DNA of 64,000 bases from Chloroflexota bacterium (GCA_005889135.1 VBEK01000138.1:1-64000); one strand, 5' to 3'. Positions 1-9,538 are shown, numbered from the stretch's first letter. The notes: a model not told the origin generated them from the sequence alone. Numbers and translations: made by a program.

Positions 1-2187
1 GACGCCGCCCGCGCCCGCGAGCCACGGCTGCACCGGCCCCGCGCCGCCAAACGCCGTTTGCACCCCCCAGAGCGCGGACGCCGCGATCAGGCTCAGCAGG
101 GCGGGAAGTCCCAGCAGGAAGAACGCCGCGAAGCTGATCACGACCATCGCGAGCATCAGCGCGAGCGTCGCCACGATGCCGGCCAGGCCGGCCGCGGCGA
201 CGGTGACGCCCGGCTCCGAGGCTTCGGATCGGTACGCCGGCGCCGACGCGACCGGCGTCGGATCGGGCTGGCGGCCGGCGACCGCTGCGCGGACGTCCGC
301 CCAGCTGTGCCAGTTCGCGCTCGCGCTGACCGCGCCCGCGAGTCCCGCCGACGCCGCCGCGACCAGAACCCCGGCCGCGATCGCGGCCGCGTTGCGGCGG
401 ACGACGCCGAGCTGGAACCAGACGCGCCTTCGCCTGCGCCCGACGCCGGTCTCCATCAGGCGCTCGCGGTCGAAGGTCGAGCCGCAGATCAGGGTCAGGG
501 CCAGGCACGCCCCGAGCGGAAGCACCAACGACGCGGGCGCCAGCGGGGAACGAAAGACGAACAGCGCCAGCGGCAGGTCGGCGACCGCGGCCGAGACCGG
601 CGACAGCAGGAACGACCAGGCGCCGCCGGCTGCGCCCTCGCGCGGGAACAGCATGAAACCGAGCATCCGGCCCATCGCCGCCCAGTAGGCGGTCACGGCG
701 GCGACGAACGCAAACGCGGGCAGCAGGTCCCAGGGCGCCGGCTGGCCGAAGAAGCTGAGCAGCGCCATGCCCGCCGCCATCCAGCCGGTCACCCAGACGA
801 CGCTGACGGCGGCGCCGGGCAGGACCTCGAGCCAGATGAGCGCGGGGTCGTTCAGCGGCGCGTAGAGCAGAACCTCGAGCGAGCCCTGCGCCTTCTCCCA
901 CCAGATGCCGATGGACGTCTTGATCGACTCGAGCAGCGCGAAGGACATAAAGAACAGGGGCAGGAGCAGCCCCGCCTGGAGCGCGGCCGTGCCCGCGAAG
1001 CGGCTCGCCACCTGGCCTGCCGGTCCCGGCAGCTGGCCGAACAGCGAGGTCGCGGCCACGAGCAAGAGCACGAACGCGTTCAGGTACAAGACCCAGCTCA
1101 GGTCGCCGCGCCGCCACCACGAGCTCACATAGAAAGGAAGGACGTGGCGCAGCAGCGCGCCCTGGGAAAGGATCGAGGCGAACATGCGCCGAGGGGCGAT
1201 GCCAGAGGCTGCCCTTGCCGCCCTTGGAGGCGGCGCTTGCATCGGGATCGCCTCTTCCATGGCCGCCAGGTAGACCGACTCGAGGCTCGTCTCTTGCTCC
1301 TCGAGCTGATGGAAGGGCGCGTCCTGCGCGGTGAGCTGCGACTGCAGGCCGGCCGCGAACTCAGCTCGTTCGCGCACCGATGCGTCCCAGGGGAGCGTGT
1401 AGCTCAAACGCTCGCCTTCGAGCTCGTGACCCATCGCGTGCCGATCGAGCCACGAATCGAGGCGCGAAAGGTCAGTCGGGGCGGCGGCGAGCCGAGCGAC
1501 GAAGCGACGTCCCGCGCCCGACTCGCGCCGGAGGTCATCGAGCGTGCCGGCCTTGACGATGACGCCCCGGCGCATGATGGCGACCCGGTCGGCGATCAGC
1601 TCCGCCTCGCCAAGCATGTGGGTGGTCACGATCAGCGCCGCGCCGCGGTCGCGCTGCTCGCCGAGGTACGCCCGCATGTCGGCCGCCGCGACCGGATCGA
1701 GGCCCGCCGTGGGCTCGTCGCAAAAGATCCAGTCCGGCTCGTGCAGCGTCGCGCGGATGAGCGCGATCTTCTGCCCCATGCCGCGCGAGTACGCGGCGAG
1801 GATCATCTCTGCGCGGTCGGCGAGCTCGAACCGTTCGAGCAAGCGTGTGATCCGCTCCCGTCGCGTCGCGGCCGCGACGCCGTAGAGGTAGCCGAAGTGG
1901 TCGAGGTACTCGGTCGCAGTGTTGCGCCCATAGAGCCGCGCCTGGTCCGGTACGACGCCGAGGCGTCGGCGGATGGCGTCCAGGCGATCGGGTATGCGCA
2001 GGCCGTCGAGCTCGATCAGGCCCGCGTCGGCGCGGAGGATGCCGCCGAGGCAGCGCAGCGTGGTCGACTTGCCGGCGCCGTTCTGGCCGAGCAGGACCAG
2101 GATCTCGCCGCGCTCCACTTGCAGGTCCACGCCCGCCACGGCGCGCACGTCGGCGAAGCTCTTGTGCAGGCCCTCGACCCGGATCAC
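1..2187 (-). CDS. ABC transporter, ATPase fused to ABC-2 type permease (3' end cut by window)
   Basis: One uninterrupted reading frame carries both halves of an exporter. The GTG start lies 10 bases after the tmk stop, with AGGA just upstream. The ATPase half shows Walker A GQNGAGKST (about residues 34-42), a signature-like YSRGMGQK (about 131-138), Walker B with CDEPTAGLDP (about 154-163) and an H-loop TTHM. A linker rich in Pro and Ala near residue 310 leads into a hydrophobic permease half with several membrane segments. I followed the frame codon by codon through the linker and found no stop; it still runs open at base 1. Substrate unknown. ATPase and permease are usually separate genes in NatAB/ABC-2 exporters, so the fusion is uncommon. 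It is probably cotranscribed with tmk. Confidence 0.8.
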   Translation of the reverse strand, partial: MIRVEGLHKSFADVRAVAGVDLQVERGEILVLLGQNGAGKSTTLRCLGGILRADAGLIELDGLRIPDRLDAIRRRLGVVPDQARLYGRNTATEYLDHFGYLYGVAAATRRERITRLLERFELADRAEMILAAYSRGMGQKIALIRATLHEPDWIFCDEPTAGLDPVAAADMRAYLGEQRDRGAALIVTTHMLGEAELIADRVAIMRRGVIVKAGTLDDLRRESGAGRRFVARLAAAPTDLSRLDSWLDRHAMGHELEGERLSYTLPWDASVRERAEFAAGLQSQLTAQDAPFHQLEEQETSLESVYLAAMEEAIPMQAPPPRAARAASGIAPRRMFASILSQGALLRHVLPFYVSSWWRRGDLSWVLYLNAFVLLLVAATSLFGQLPGPAGQVASRFAGTAALQAGLLLPLFFMSFALLESIKTSIGIWWEKAQGSLEVLLYAPLNDPALIWLEVLPGAAVSVVWVTGWMAAGMALLSFFGQPAPWDLLPAFAFVAAVTAYWAAMGRMLGFMLFPREGAAGGAWSFLLSPVSAAVADLPLALFVFRSPLAPASLVLPLGACLALTLICGSTFDRERLMETGVGRRRRRVWFQLGVVRRNAAAIAAGVLVAAASAGLAGAVSASANWHSWADVRAAVAGRQPDPTPVASAPAYRSEASEPGVTVAAAGLAGIVATLALMLAMVVISFAAFFLLGLPALLSLIAASALWGVQTAFGGAGPVQPWLAGAGGV

Positions 2188-2197
2188 CTGAAGGGTC

Positions 2198-2806
2198 CTA
2201 TTCGGCCCCGTCGAGCAGCGGCTTCACGTGGTCGCGGACCTCGAACTGGATCTTGTCGCGCGAGCCGGTGGCGTCGAGGCGGACGAAGCGCTGCGGCTCG
2301 GCGGCAGCCAGCCGCTCGTAGGCCTCGGCGACCTTGCGGTGGAACTCGAGCGACTCCTGTTCCATGCGGTCCTTCCTCTTACCCGCCGCCTCGTGGCGGC
2401 CGAGGCCGGCCTCGACGTCGCCTACGAGCAGGAACGTGATGTCCGGACGCGGGAAACTCGGTGGCCACGTCGTCGCCAGCCCGCGCGCACCGCCCTGGTA
2501 GGCGAGCGTGGAGTCGTGGTAGCGGTCGGCGATCACGATCTGCGCCGCCGCCAGCGCAGGCGCGATGACCTCGGCGACCAACTGCCGGCGCGAGGCCATG
2601 AAGAGGTACATCTCGGCCTCGGGGTCGATCTCGAGGCCCCTGTAGAGGAGGGTGTCGCGGATCTGCTCGCTCAGCTCCGTGCCGCCGGGCTCGCGGACGA
2701 GCACCGGGTTGCGCTTCTCCAGCCACTCGGCGAGCAGCTCGGCCTGGGTGGTCTTACCCGAGCCCTCCGTGCCCTCGAACGTAATGAAGAACCCCTGCTT
2801 CGCCAC
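2198..2806 (-). CDS. tmk: Thymidylate kinase
   Basis: 202 residues, the usual length. It phosphorylates dTMP to dTDP for DNA synthesis in the cytoplasm. The P-loop FEGTEGSGKTT is at about residues 9-19, the REPGGT motif follows near 39-44, and DRYHDSTLAYQG near 93-104 is the dTMP-binding/lid region. The gene lies 14 bases after the R3H ATPase stop and 10 bases before the ABC exporter start, so it probably belongs to the same minus-strand transcript. Confidence 0.95.
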   Translation of the reverse strand: MAKQGFFITFEGTEGSGKTTQAELLAEWLEKRNPVLVREPGGTELSEQIRDTLLYRGLEIDPEAEMYLFMASRRQLVAEVIAPALAAAQIVIADRYHDSTLAYQGGARGLATTWPPSFPRPDITFLLVGDVEAGLGRHEAAGKRKDRMEQESLEFHRKVAEAYERLAAAEPQRFVRLDATGSRDKIQFEVRDHVKPLLDGAE

Positions 2807-2820
2807 GAGCGCGAAGGGTA

Positions 2821-4377
2821 CTAGGCGGGCACCTCCGGCGCGGGGGTTATGCGCAGCCGGCGCTGGGGCTCCTTGCCGGTGCTGCGCGCCGAGAGGTCGT
2901 TCTCGGCCACGAGCTGGTGCTGGAGGCGCCGCAGATACGCGTTCTGAGGCGATATCTCGACCGGCCGCAGCGTCGACTTGACCTGCCGGATCGCCGCCGC
3001 CGCCTCGGCCAGGGCGCGCGTCGTGGCCTCGTCCTGCTTCTCCACGCCGTAGATGCGCGTGAGCGCGTCGCGCACCTGGCCGACCGAGTTGCTCTTGAGG
3101 ATGTGGATCGGCAGGCCGCGGCTCTCCGCCTGGCGCAGGCTGTCGGGCCGGCGGCGGTAGTGGTTCTTCAGCGTCAGCACCGCGCCCGCGCCGTCGAGGT
3201 TGAACAACACTCGCACCGGCAGGTCGAGCTCCCGGATCGACTGCTCGACGTGGTGCCGGCTCACGCCATAGGGAAAGATGCCCAGAGGCTTGCTCGCCGA
3301 CACCGGCGCCGGTGCGGCTTCGGACTGCACCACCACCGGCACGTCGACGTTGGAGATGACGCGGCCCTCGCGCGTGCGGACGCGAATCTTCGGCGTCTGC
3401 ATCGGCCCGCGCAGCGCGGTGTCGACAACGTCGGCTAGGGGCACGTGGATGGCGACGCGGTCGCGGTCCTGGATCTCGACCAGGACGTCGAACGTCGGCG
3501 GGGCCTTGCGCTCCAGCACGGACTTCTGGGTGCCTCGACGGCGCGCCTCCTCGTCGGACAGGGTCACGCTCTGGATGCCCCCGAGCAGGTCGTTGAGGGT
3601 CGGGTTGACGAGCAGGTTCTCGAGCGTCTGCCCGTGGGCGGTGGCGATGAGCTGCACCCCGCGCTCGGCGATGGTGCGTGCGGCGGCGGCCTCGAGCTCG
3701 GTCCCGATCTCGTCGATGACGATGACCTCGGGCATGTGGTTCTCGACGGCCTCGATCATCACCGCGTGCTGCAGGAGCGGGGTCTTGACCTGCATCCGCC
3801 GCGCGCGGCCGATGCCAGGGTGCGGGATGTCACCGTCGCCTCCGATCTCGTTCGACGTGTCGACGATCACGACGCGCTTGCGCAGCTCGTCGGCCAGAAG
3901 CCGCGCGCACTCGCGCAGCATCGTCGTCTTGCCGATCCCGGGCCGGCCGAGCAGAAGGATGCTCTGGCCGCTGATGACGATGTCGCGAATGATCTCCCCG
4001 GTGCCGGTGACCGCGCGGCCGACACGCATGGTCAGGCCGACGATGCGGCCCGAGCGGTTGCGAATCGCGGAGACCCGGTGCAGCGTGCGCTCGATGCCGG
4101 CCCGGTTGTCATCGCTGAACTGACCGATGTTGTTCGCCACGTGCTCGAGGTCGGACGCCGACACCGGATGGTCCGCGAGCAGCACCTCACGGCCGGGCAC
4201 GCGGGCCTCGGGTTCCCGCCCCAGGTCGAGCACGATCTCGAGCAGCTCGCCCGGGTCGATCCGGTCGTGCAGGGCGCGGGCGAGGTCGGGCGGCAGGGCG
4301 CGGGCGAGCAGCTCGATCTCCTCGTCCCACCGAGGTCCGCGCGAATGATCGGGGGTCGGTTCTCTCTGCGCGCTCAT
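2821..4377 (-). CDS. AAA ATPase with C-terminal R3H domain (Ycf45/SpoIIIAA-like)
   Basis: 518 residues. Walker A GRPGIGKT is at about 144-151 and Walker B EVIVIDEIG at about 217-225, in the arrangement of the Ycf45 family related to SpoIIIAA and secretion ATPases. The last ~60 residues (around QNAYLRRLQHQLV) resemble an R3H single-stranded nucleic-acid-binding domain. The family is widespread in Cyanobacteria and Gram-positive-like phyla; its cellular role is not established. The start ATG overlaps the stop of the upstream GNAT gene (ATGA), which indicates translational coupling. Confidence 0.85.
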   Translation of the reverse strand: MSAQREPTPDHSRGPRWDEEIELLARALPPDLARALHDRIDPGELLEIVLDLGREPEARVPGREVLLADHPVSASDLEHVANNIGQFSDDNRAGIERTLHRVSAIRNRSGRIVGLTMRVGRAVTGTGEIIRDIVISGQSILLLGRPGIGKTTMLRECARLLADELRKRVVIVDTSNEIGGDGDIPHPGIGRARRMQVKTPLLQHAVMIEAVENHMPEVIVIDEIGTELEAAAARTIAERGVQLIATAHGQTLENLLVNPTLNDLLGGIQSVTLSDEEARRRGTQKSVLERKAPPTFDVLVEIQDRDRVAIHVPLADVVDTALRGPMQTPKIRVRTREGRVISNVDVPVVVQSEAAPAPVSASKPLGIFPYGVSRHHVEQSIRELDLPVRVLFNLDGAGAVLTLKNHYRRRPDSLRQAESRGLPIHILKSNSVGQVRDALTRIYGVEKQDEATTRALAEAAAAIRQVKSTLRPVEISPQNAYLRRLQHQLVAENDLSARSTGKEPQRRLRITPAPEVPA

Positions 4378-5321
4378 CCGAAGGACGGCACCAGTCCTTT
4401 TTCGCGGACCGGTTTCGGGACCCGGACGGCCAGCTCCTTGACCAACAGCAGCTGCGTCAGCAGGATGGTGAACCCACGCCCGCGAAGGGCGTCGATCATG
4501 TGCGAATCATAGTGACGCAGGCTCGACCAGGCCGGCGTCTCAGAGTCTCCGAGGAGCGAGATCCCATAGTCGGCGAGCTCGGCCGGTAAGGGGTGCTCGG
4601 GGAGGGCCATGAGCTGCAGGGTGTCGGGCCGCGCGGCGCCGCCACGCTGCACGCGGACGAAGCCCACGACCTCGATCCGGTCGACCACATGCCCGCCCGC
4701 GGCGTCGCCGGCGTGTAGGCCTCTCCAGTCGCGAAACGTCGGCGCCTCGAGCTGGGAGACACCCTGCGGGGTGACCTTGCGGTACAGCTGGTAGAGCCGG
4801 CGGTCGTCTCCCCGCCTGGTCGGGCGGATGCCGAGCGGATATTCGTCGGAGCGCTGGCGCGGTTTCTCGCTGTACAGGACCTGCTCGGTCGCGTACTGGC
4901 GAAAGCCGGCGAGCCGGAACGCGGGCAGCAGCGCGTCACGGTCCGGCAGACGCACGAACAGACGCATCGCGCCGCGCTCGAGAGCCTGGTTGCAGAGGTG
5001 CTGCACAAGCGCGGGCGCGACCTCGTCGGCGTCGACCTCGTCGGCGACCTGGAGGTTGAGGACCTGAAGGACGCGCGCCCGCCGCAGGTCGAGCGCGAGC
5101 GGCTGGCCGGAGGCCTGGATGTAGCCGACGACCTTGCCCTTCTCCTCGGCGACGTAGATCAAGGTGTCTTGAGCCAGCGGCAGCAGGGCGGAAAGCGTCG
5201 AGCTCAGCAGCGACCACAGGCGCGCGGCCGGCGGCTCGGCCTCGCTCAGCTTCACATCGGACGAGCGGTGCATCTCCTCGATGCGCGAGAGGTCGAGCAG
5301 GCCCGCGGAACGGATCTTCAT
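4374..5321 (-). CDS. GNAT-family N-acetyltransferase-like protein
   Basis: 315 residues. The N-terminal ~150 residues have GNAT character: an IYVAEEKGKVVGYIQASG strand pair near 55-73, then a LVQHLCNQALERGAMRLFV helix-strand and an FRLAGF motif. The C-terminal half is less clear and may be a second degenerate GNAT lobe. Substrate unknown. Its ATG overlaps the pdxT stop by 4 bases, and its own stop overlaps the R3H ATPase start by 4 bases. Confidence 0.7.
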   Translation of the reverse strand: MKIRSAGLLDLSRIEEMHRSSDVKLSEAEPPAARLWSLLSSTLSALLPLAQDTLIYVAEEKGKVVGYIQASGQPLALDLRRARVLQVLNLQVADEVDADEVAPALVQHLCNQALERGAMRLFVRLPDRDALLPAFRLAGFRQYATEQVLYSEKPRQRSDEYPLGIRPTRRGDDRRLYQLYRKVTPQGVSQLEAPTFRDWRGLHAGDAAGGHVVDRIEVVGFVRVQRGGAARPDTLQLMALPEHPLPAELADYGISLLGDSETPAWSSLRHYDSHMIDALRGRGFTILLTQLLLVKELAVRVPKPVREKGLVPSFG

Positions 5322-5909
5322 CTCTGGCCCGCCGCCAGGCGCACGAATTCCCGGTGCAGGCGCAGGTCGCCGCTCAGCTCGGGGTGGAAGCCGAGCGCGG
5401 TGATTCGTCCGTGACGCACGGCCACCGGGTGGCCGTCGTGGCGCGCGATCACCTCGACGTCGCCGGTCCGCTCGACCAGGGGCGCGCGGATGAACACGCC
5501 GGGAAAGGTCTTGCCGTCGAGACCGTCGATCTGCAGCGGTGCCTCGAAGCTGTCGACCTGGCGTCCGTAGCCGTTGCGCCGCACGGCGATGTCGAGGAGA
5601 TCGAGGCCCTTCTGGTCCGCCATTCCGTCCGTGATCTCGCGCGCTAGGACGATCATGCCCGCGCAGGTGGCGAGCGTCGGCAGGCCTCGCTCGATGGCCT
5701 GCCGCAGCGGCGCGAGCATGCCCACGCGCTCCATCAGCATCGTCATGGTTGTGCTCTCGCCGCCGGGGAGCACAATTCCGTCCAGGCCGTCGAGGTCCTC
5801 GCGGCTGCGCACGAGCCGGGTGCGTGCCCCGGCGGCCTCCAGCGCCTTGATGTGCTCCGCGAAGGCTCCCTGCATCGCGAGGACCCCGACGAGGGGTGGC
5901 TTGCGGGAG

Positions 5910-5926
<17 letters not shown>
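5318..5926 (-). CDS. pdxT: Pyridoxal 5'-phosphate synthase glutaminase subunit
   Basis: Releases ammonia from glutamine and passes it to PdxS for pyridoxal phosphate synthesis. The body shows [12 protein letters not shown], the glutamine-site GGESTTM, the nucleophile in TCAGMI, and the C-terminal [10 protein letters not shown] with the catalytic His and Glu. The frame stays open upstream, but the only ATG upstream (6055) lies 145 bases inside pdxS and would add a low-complexity tail. No ATG, GTG or TTG occurs near the expected start. The ATG at residue 18 of this call (5875) would remove the first strand. A CTG at 5926, about 9 bases after a GGAAG, gives 202 residues, the usual length. The end overlaps the GNAT start (ATGA). 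Confidence 0.9.
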
Positions 5927-6848
<922 letters not shown>

Positions 6849-6872
6849 GGTTCGCCCAGCCTCCCTTAGGCG

Positions 6873-6930
6873 GATAGTCCGGACTAACCGGCCCTTCGGG
6901 GCGCGCCCAACGGCGATAGTCCGGACTATC
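6873..6930 (+). repeat. 42-bp palindromic array A (two units, CCGG variant)
   Basis: Two near-palindromic 16-mers, at 6873-6888 and 6915-6930, start exactly 42 bases apart. They read GATAGTCCGGACTAAC and GATAGTCCGGACTATC. Compared with the other four arrays, the two central bases are exchanged symmetrically (CCGG in place of CGCG), so the palindrome is kept. The second unit ends in ACTATC and is a perfect 16-base palindrome, as in the last units of array B and (with one change) array C. The array lies just upstream of pdxS. Confidence 0.85.
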
Positions 6931-6965
6931 CGCTCGGCCGACCCGCCCTGGGTCCGAGTAGCTCC

Positions 6966-7039
6966 CTACACGCAGGTTTTTGCGCACAACGCGCCCATCC
7001 AGGGCGGTATATACACGCCCTTTGCGCAAAAAGCGTGTA
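6966..7039. repeat. Large imperfect inverted repeat (stem about 17 bp)
   Basis: TACACGC (6967-6973) pairs with GCGTGTA (7033-7039), and TTTTTGCGCA (6977-6986) pairs with TGCGCAAAAA (7023-7032). A three-base bulge lies on one side, and inner GGGCG/CGCCC pairs can fold as well. It begins about 12 bases after the stop of the DUF6982-like gene on the minus strand, so it may end that transcript. There is no following T-run as in a classical intrinsic terminator, and a remnant of a small mobile repeat is possible too. Confidence 0.5.
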
Positions 7040-7050
7040 AGGGCGGCGGG

Positions 7051-7608
7051 TTAGAGCCTTTCCAGGACCAGCGTCCGCTTCGAGGCGTACTCCGTGTCGG
7101 ACAGGAGCCCGTCGCGGTGCAACCGCGTGAGCATGTCCATCTCCTCGAGCACGTCGAGCAGCGGCGCCATCGTCCGGCGCGCGAGGTACGCATCCGATGC
7201 GGTGCCGGCCTCCTCGCCGCGCGCGTCGAACTCGCGCACGAAGAAGAGCGCTTTGACCGCTGAGAACGGAATCCCCAGCTTGCGGATCGGGCTGTCGCTG
7301 TGCTCGGCGTGGAGGTGCAAGACCACGCCGTAGCGATGCCTTTCCAGTGTGCCGTCGAGGTGGCCGCGAAGGACTTCGCCGTCGAGGAAGCGGATCGCGA
7401 CCTTACGCGTGGGCGTGTCGGCGAGCTCCTTGTCGCGCTGGAGCTCGACCCATTTGACAGCCGTGAGCGGGATCCAGGCGGTCTCGTTGTTCTCGAGGCC
7501 CCCTGCGTCGTCGACCTCGACAAGGAAGTCGGGCTCGTCGAAATCGAGGTCGCGGGCGGTGCCCTCGACCGTCTCGTCGTCGAAAAAGCGCACGACTATC
7601 CTGGCCAT
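7051..7608 (-). CDS. DUF6982-like protein with SHOCT-like C-terminus
   Basis: 185 residues, not recognised as an enzyme. Two related beta-rich segments (VRFFDDETVEGTARDL near 6-21 and IRFLDGEVLRGHLDG near 72-86) look like an internal duplication of the DUF6982 type, seen in PilZ-like regulators. The last ~35 residues (LLDVLEEMDMLTRLHRDGLL onward) resemble a SHOCT oligomerisation helix pair. It follows the ECF sigma factor by 15 bases and is probably cotranscribed. Function unknown. Confidence 0.65.
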   Translation of the reverse strand: MARIVVRFFDDETVEGTARDLDFDEPDFLVEVDDAGGLENNETAWIPLTAVKWVELQRDKELADTPTRKVAIRFLDGEVLRGHLDGTLERHRYGVVLHLHAEHSDSPIRKLGIPFSAVKALFFVREFDARGEEAGTASDAYLARRTMAPLLDVLEEMDMLTRLHRDGLLSDTEYASKRTLVLERL

Positions 7609-7623
7609 TTCATACCTACTCTA

Positions 7624-8412
7624 CTAACCCGCATCGTGCTTCACTCCTGCGCTGGTCTTTAGCCTCCTGCGCCCGATCTTGCGCGTGCACTTGGCGCACG
7701 TGGCGATGTGGTCCCGAACGGCCTCGGCCTGCGGCCGGCGCAGCTTCCCGGCGAGGTAAGGCGCGAGCAGCGGCAGCGCCTCCTCGTGGCTCAGTTGCCC
7801 CTCGCGCTGCGACGCGAGGTACTCCTCCTTGAATCGCAGTCGCGCACGGTAGAGGAGCGTCTCGACGGCGCTCTCCGACATCTTCAAGGTGCGCGCGATC
7901 TGGCGGTAGCTCATGTCCTGGAGCTCACGCAAGGTCAGCACCAGCCGGTACTTCTCGGGCAGGCGCTGCGCCACGATCCAGACCTGACGTCGCGTCTCGT
8001 TGGACTCCTGCACGAGCACCGGGTCGAACCCCTTCGACGTTGAAGGCAGGTTCGCCATGAGCTCGTCGTCCTCCTCCTCGGTCGTGCCGTCGGCGCGGAG
8101 GTCGCGCTGGCGGCGGCGAAGCTCGTCGAAGCACAGGTTGCGCGCCACGGTGTGCACCCAGCCGCCGAAGTTGAACGATTCGTCGACCTTGTCCATCATC
8201 CGCAGCGCCTTCATGAAGGTCTCCTGGGCGATGTCCTCGGCCAGCAAGGCGTCGCCGAGCTTGCGCCGGACCAGGCGATAGATGGAAGCGACGTAGCGGC
8301 GATGGAGCTCTTCAAAGGCGTGGACGTCGCCATTGCGGTAGGCGCGAACGAGCTCGACGTCGGTCGGCTCGGCCTGGTCCCTGGCGGCCGGCTGGTCCTC
8401 TAGCTCGCCCAT
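7624..8412 (-). CDS. ECF-type RNA polymerase sigma factor with C-terminal zinc-finger-like tail
   Basis: 262 residues. Region 2 is clear (ELHRRYVASIYRLVRRKLG, then AEDIAQETFMKAL and NLCFDELRRRQ), as is region 4 (RLPEKYRLVLTLRELQ, MSYRQIARTL, SAVETLLYRAR). After region 4 comes an extra ~60 residues with ATCAKCTRKI, preceded by His, which resembles the zinc-binding anti-sigma fold (zf-HC2/ZAS) fused to its sigma factor. The ATG overlaps the end of the glycerate kinase gene by 13 bases. Target promoters unknown. Confidence 0.85.
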   Translation of the reverse strand: MGELEDQPAARDQAEPTDVELVRAYRNGDVHAFEELHRRYVASIYRLVRRKLGDALLAEDIAQETFMKALRMMDKVDESFNFGGWVHTVARNLCFDELRRRQRDLRADGTTEEEDDELMANLPSTSKGFDPVLVQESNETRRQVWIVAQRLPEKYRLVLTLRELQDMSYRQIARTLKMSESAVETLLYRARLRFKEEYLASQREGQLSHEEALPLLAPYLAGKLRRPQAEAVRDHIATCAKCTRKIGRRRLKTSAGVKHDAG

Positions 8413-9515
8413 GAATGCCTGCGGCAGGCTACTACGGTGGCCCGCGTCAGCATCCCTTCTGGGTCACTTAGGGCCTGCTGCAGCGTGATTCCTTCCTCCG
8501 TGAGCGCCACCACCGCGGAGACGCCCAGCTCGTTCAGCGCCTCCCAGCCGGCGCCCTTGCTGCCGGCCAGCAGCAGGACCGGTATGCCTGCATTGCGCGC
8601 CCGCCGGGCCACCTCGCCCGGAGCCTTGCCAAAGGCGGTCTGCTCGTCCGCCTGCCCCTCGCCGGTGATGACCAGGCCCGCCCCCTGGAGCCTGGCGTCG
8701 AGGCCCGTGGCCTCGACGACGAGAGGGGCGCCCGGCTCGAGGGTGGCGTGGAGGAAGGCGACCAACCCGGCGCCGGTCCCGCCCGCGGCCCCCGCTCCGG
8801 GCAGGTCGTCGACCCCGACCACCTCGCCGAAGCGCTTCAGCGCGCGGTCCAGCTCCTCGACCATCGTGGGGTCGGCGCCCTTCTGCGGCCCGTACACGTG
8901 ACTGGCGCCGTTCGGCCCGGTCAGGGGGTTCGTGACGTCGCAGGCCACGCGCACCTTGACGACACGCCACCCCGGATCCAGCGCGGAGGTGTCGACCTGG
9001 GCGAGGTTGATGAGGGCCGCGCCACCGCGAGGCAGGTCACGGCCGCCGGCGTCGAGCAGCCGGCATCCGAGGGCCTGGGCCATCCCGGCGCCACCGTCGT
9101 TGGTCGCGGAGCCTCCGATGCCCGCGATGATCGTCGACACGCCGTCGCGTCGCGCCGCATCCAGCAGCTGCCCAAAGCCGTAGGTCGAGGTCTTGCGCGG
9201 GTCGCGCCGCTCCGGCGGGATGAGTGTGAGCCCGCTCGCCGCGGCCATCTCCACGACCGCCGTCCGTCCGGAATCGATCAATCCATAGCGCGCGTCGACG
9301 GGGTCACCGAGAGGACCTTCGGCCCGGACGTCGCGGTACTCGCCGCGTTTTGCCGAGACCAGCGCCTCAACGGTTCCGTCGCCACCATCGGCGACCGGGA
9401 CCTCGATGACGTCCGCGTCGGGGAACACCTCGCGCACGCCGCGCGCGATCGCGCGAGCAGCCTCTTCGGCCGTCATGGTGCCCTTGAACGCGTTCGGCGC
9501 GACGACAACTTTCAC
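8400..9515 (-). CDS. glxK: Glycerate kinase (GK1 family)
   Basis: Phosphorylates glycerate with ATP. Family signs are KVVVAPNAFKGTMTA at the N-terminus, PVADGGDGT, and the GIGGSATNDGGAGMAQALG motif, followed by the ITGEGQADEQT region. The GTG at 9515 starts exactly at the conserved N-terminus; an ATG at 9560 would add 15 unconserved residues. 371 residues, the usual length. The GTG lies inside a perfect 11-bp hairpin (9513-9538), so translation may be controlled. It overlaps the ECF sigma start. Confidence 0.9.
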   Translation of the reverse strand: MKVVVAPNAFKGTMTAEEAARAIARGVREVFPDADVIEVPVADGGDGTVEALVSAKRGEYRDVRAEGPLGDPVDARYGLIDSGRTAVVEMAAASGLTLIPPERRDPRKTSTYGFGQLLDAARRDGVSTIIAGIGGSATNDGGAGMAQALGCRLLDAGGRDLPRGGAALINLAQVDTSALDPGWRVVKVRVACDVTNPLTGPNGASHVYGPQKGADPTMVEELDRALKRFGEVVGVDDLPGAGAAGGTGAGLVAFLHATLEPGAPLVVEATGLDARLQGAGLVITGEGQADEQTAFGKAPGEVARRARNAGIPVLLLAGSKGAGWEALNELGVSAVVALTEEGITLQQALSDPEGMLTRATVVACRRHSWAS

Positions 9516-9538
9516 GGGGGAGGCAGGCCTCCCCCGTG
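9513..9538 (-). promoter_or_regulatory. Hairpin enclosing ribosome site and GTG start of glycerate kinase
   Basis: CACGGGGGAGG (9513-9523) and CCTCCCCCGTG (9528-9538) are a perfect 11-bp inverted repeat with a 4-base loop. Read on the minus strand, the 5' arm contains GGGGGAGG, a good ribosome-binding sequence, and the 3' arm ends in the GTG start codon. Both would be buried in the folded RNA. This is seen directly; a regulatory role is inferred. Confidence 0.5.

Noticed and set aside
58-2439. 793-codon plus-strand ORF
   Set aside because: Arg/Gly/Ala-rich shadow of the antisense ABC exporter and tmk genes, which carry clear motifs.
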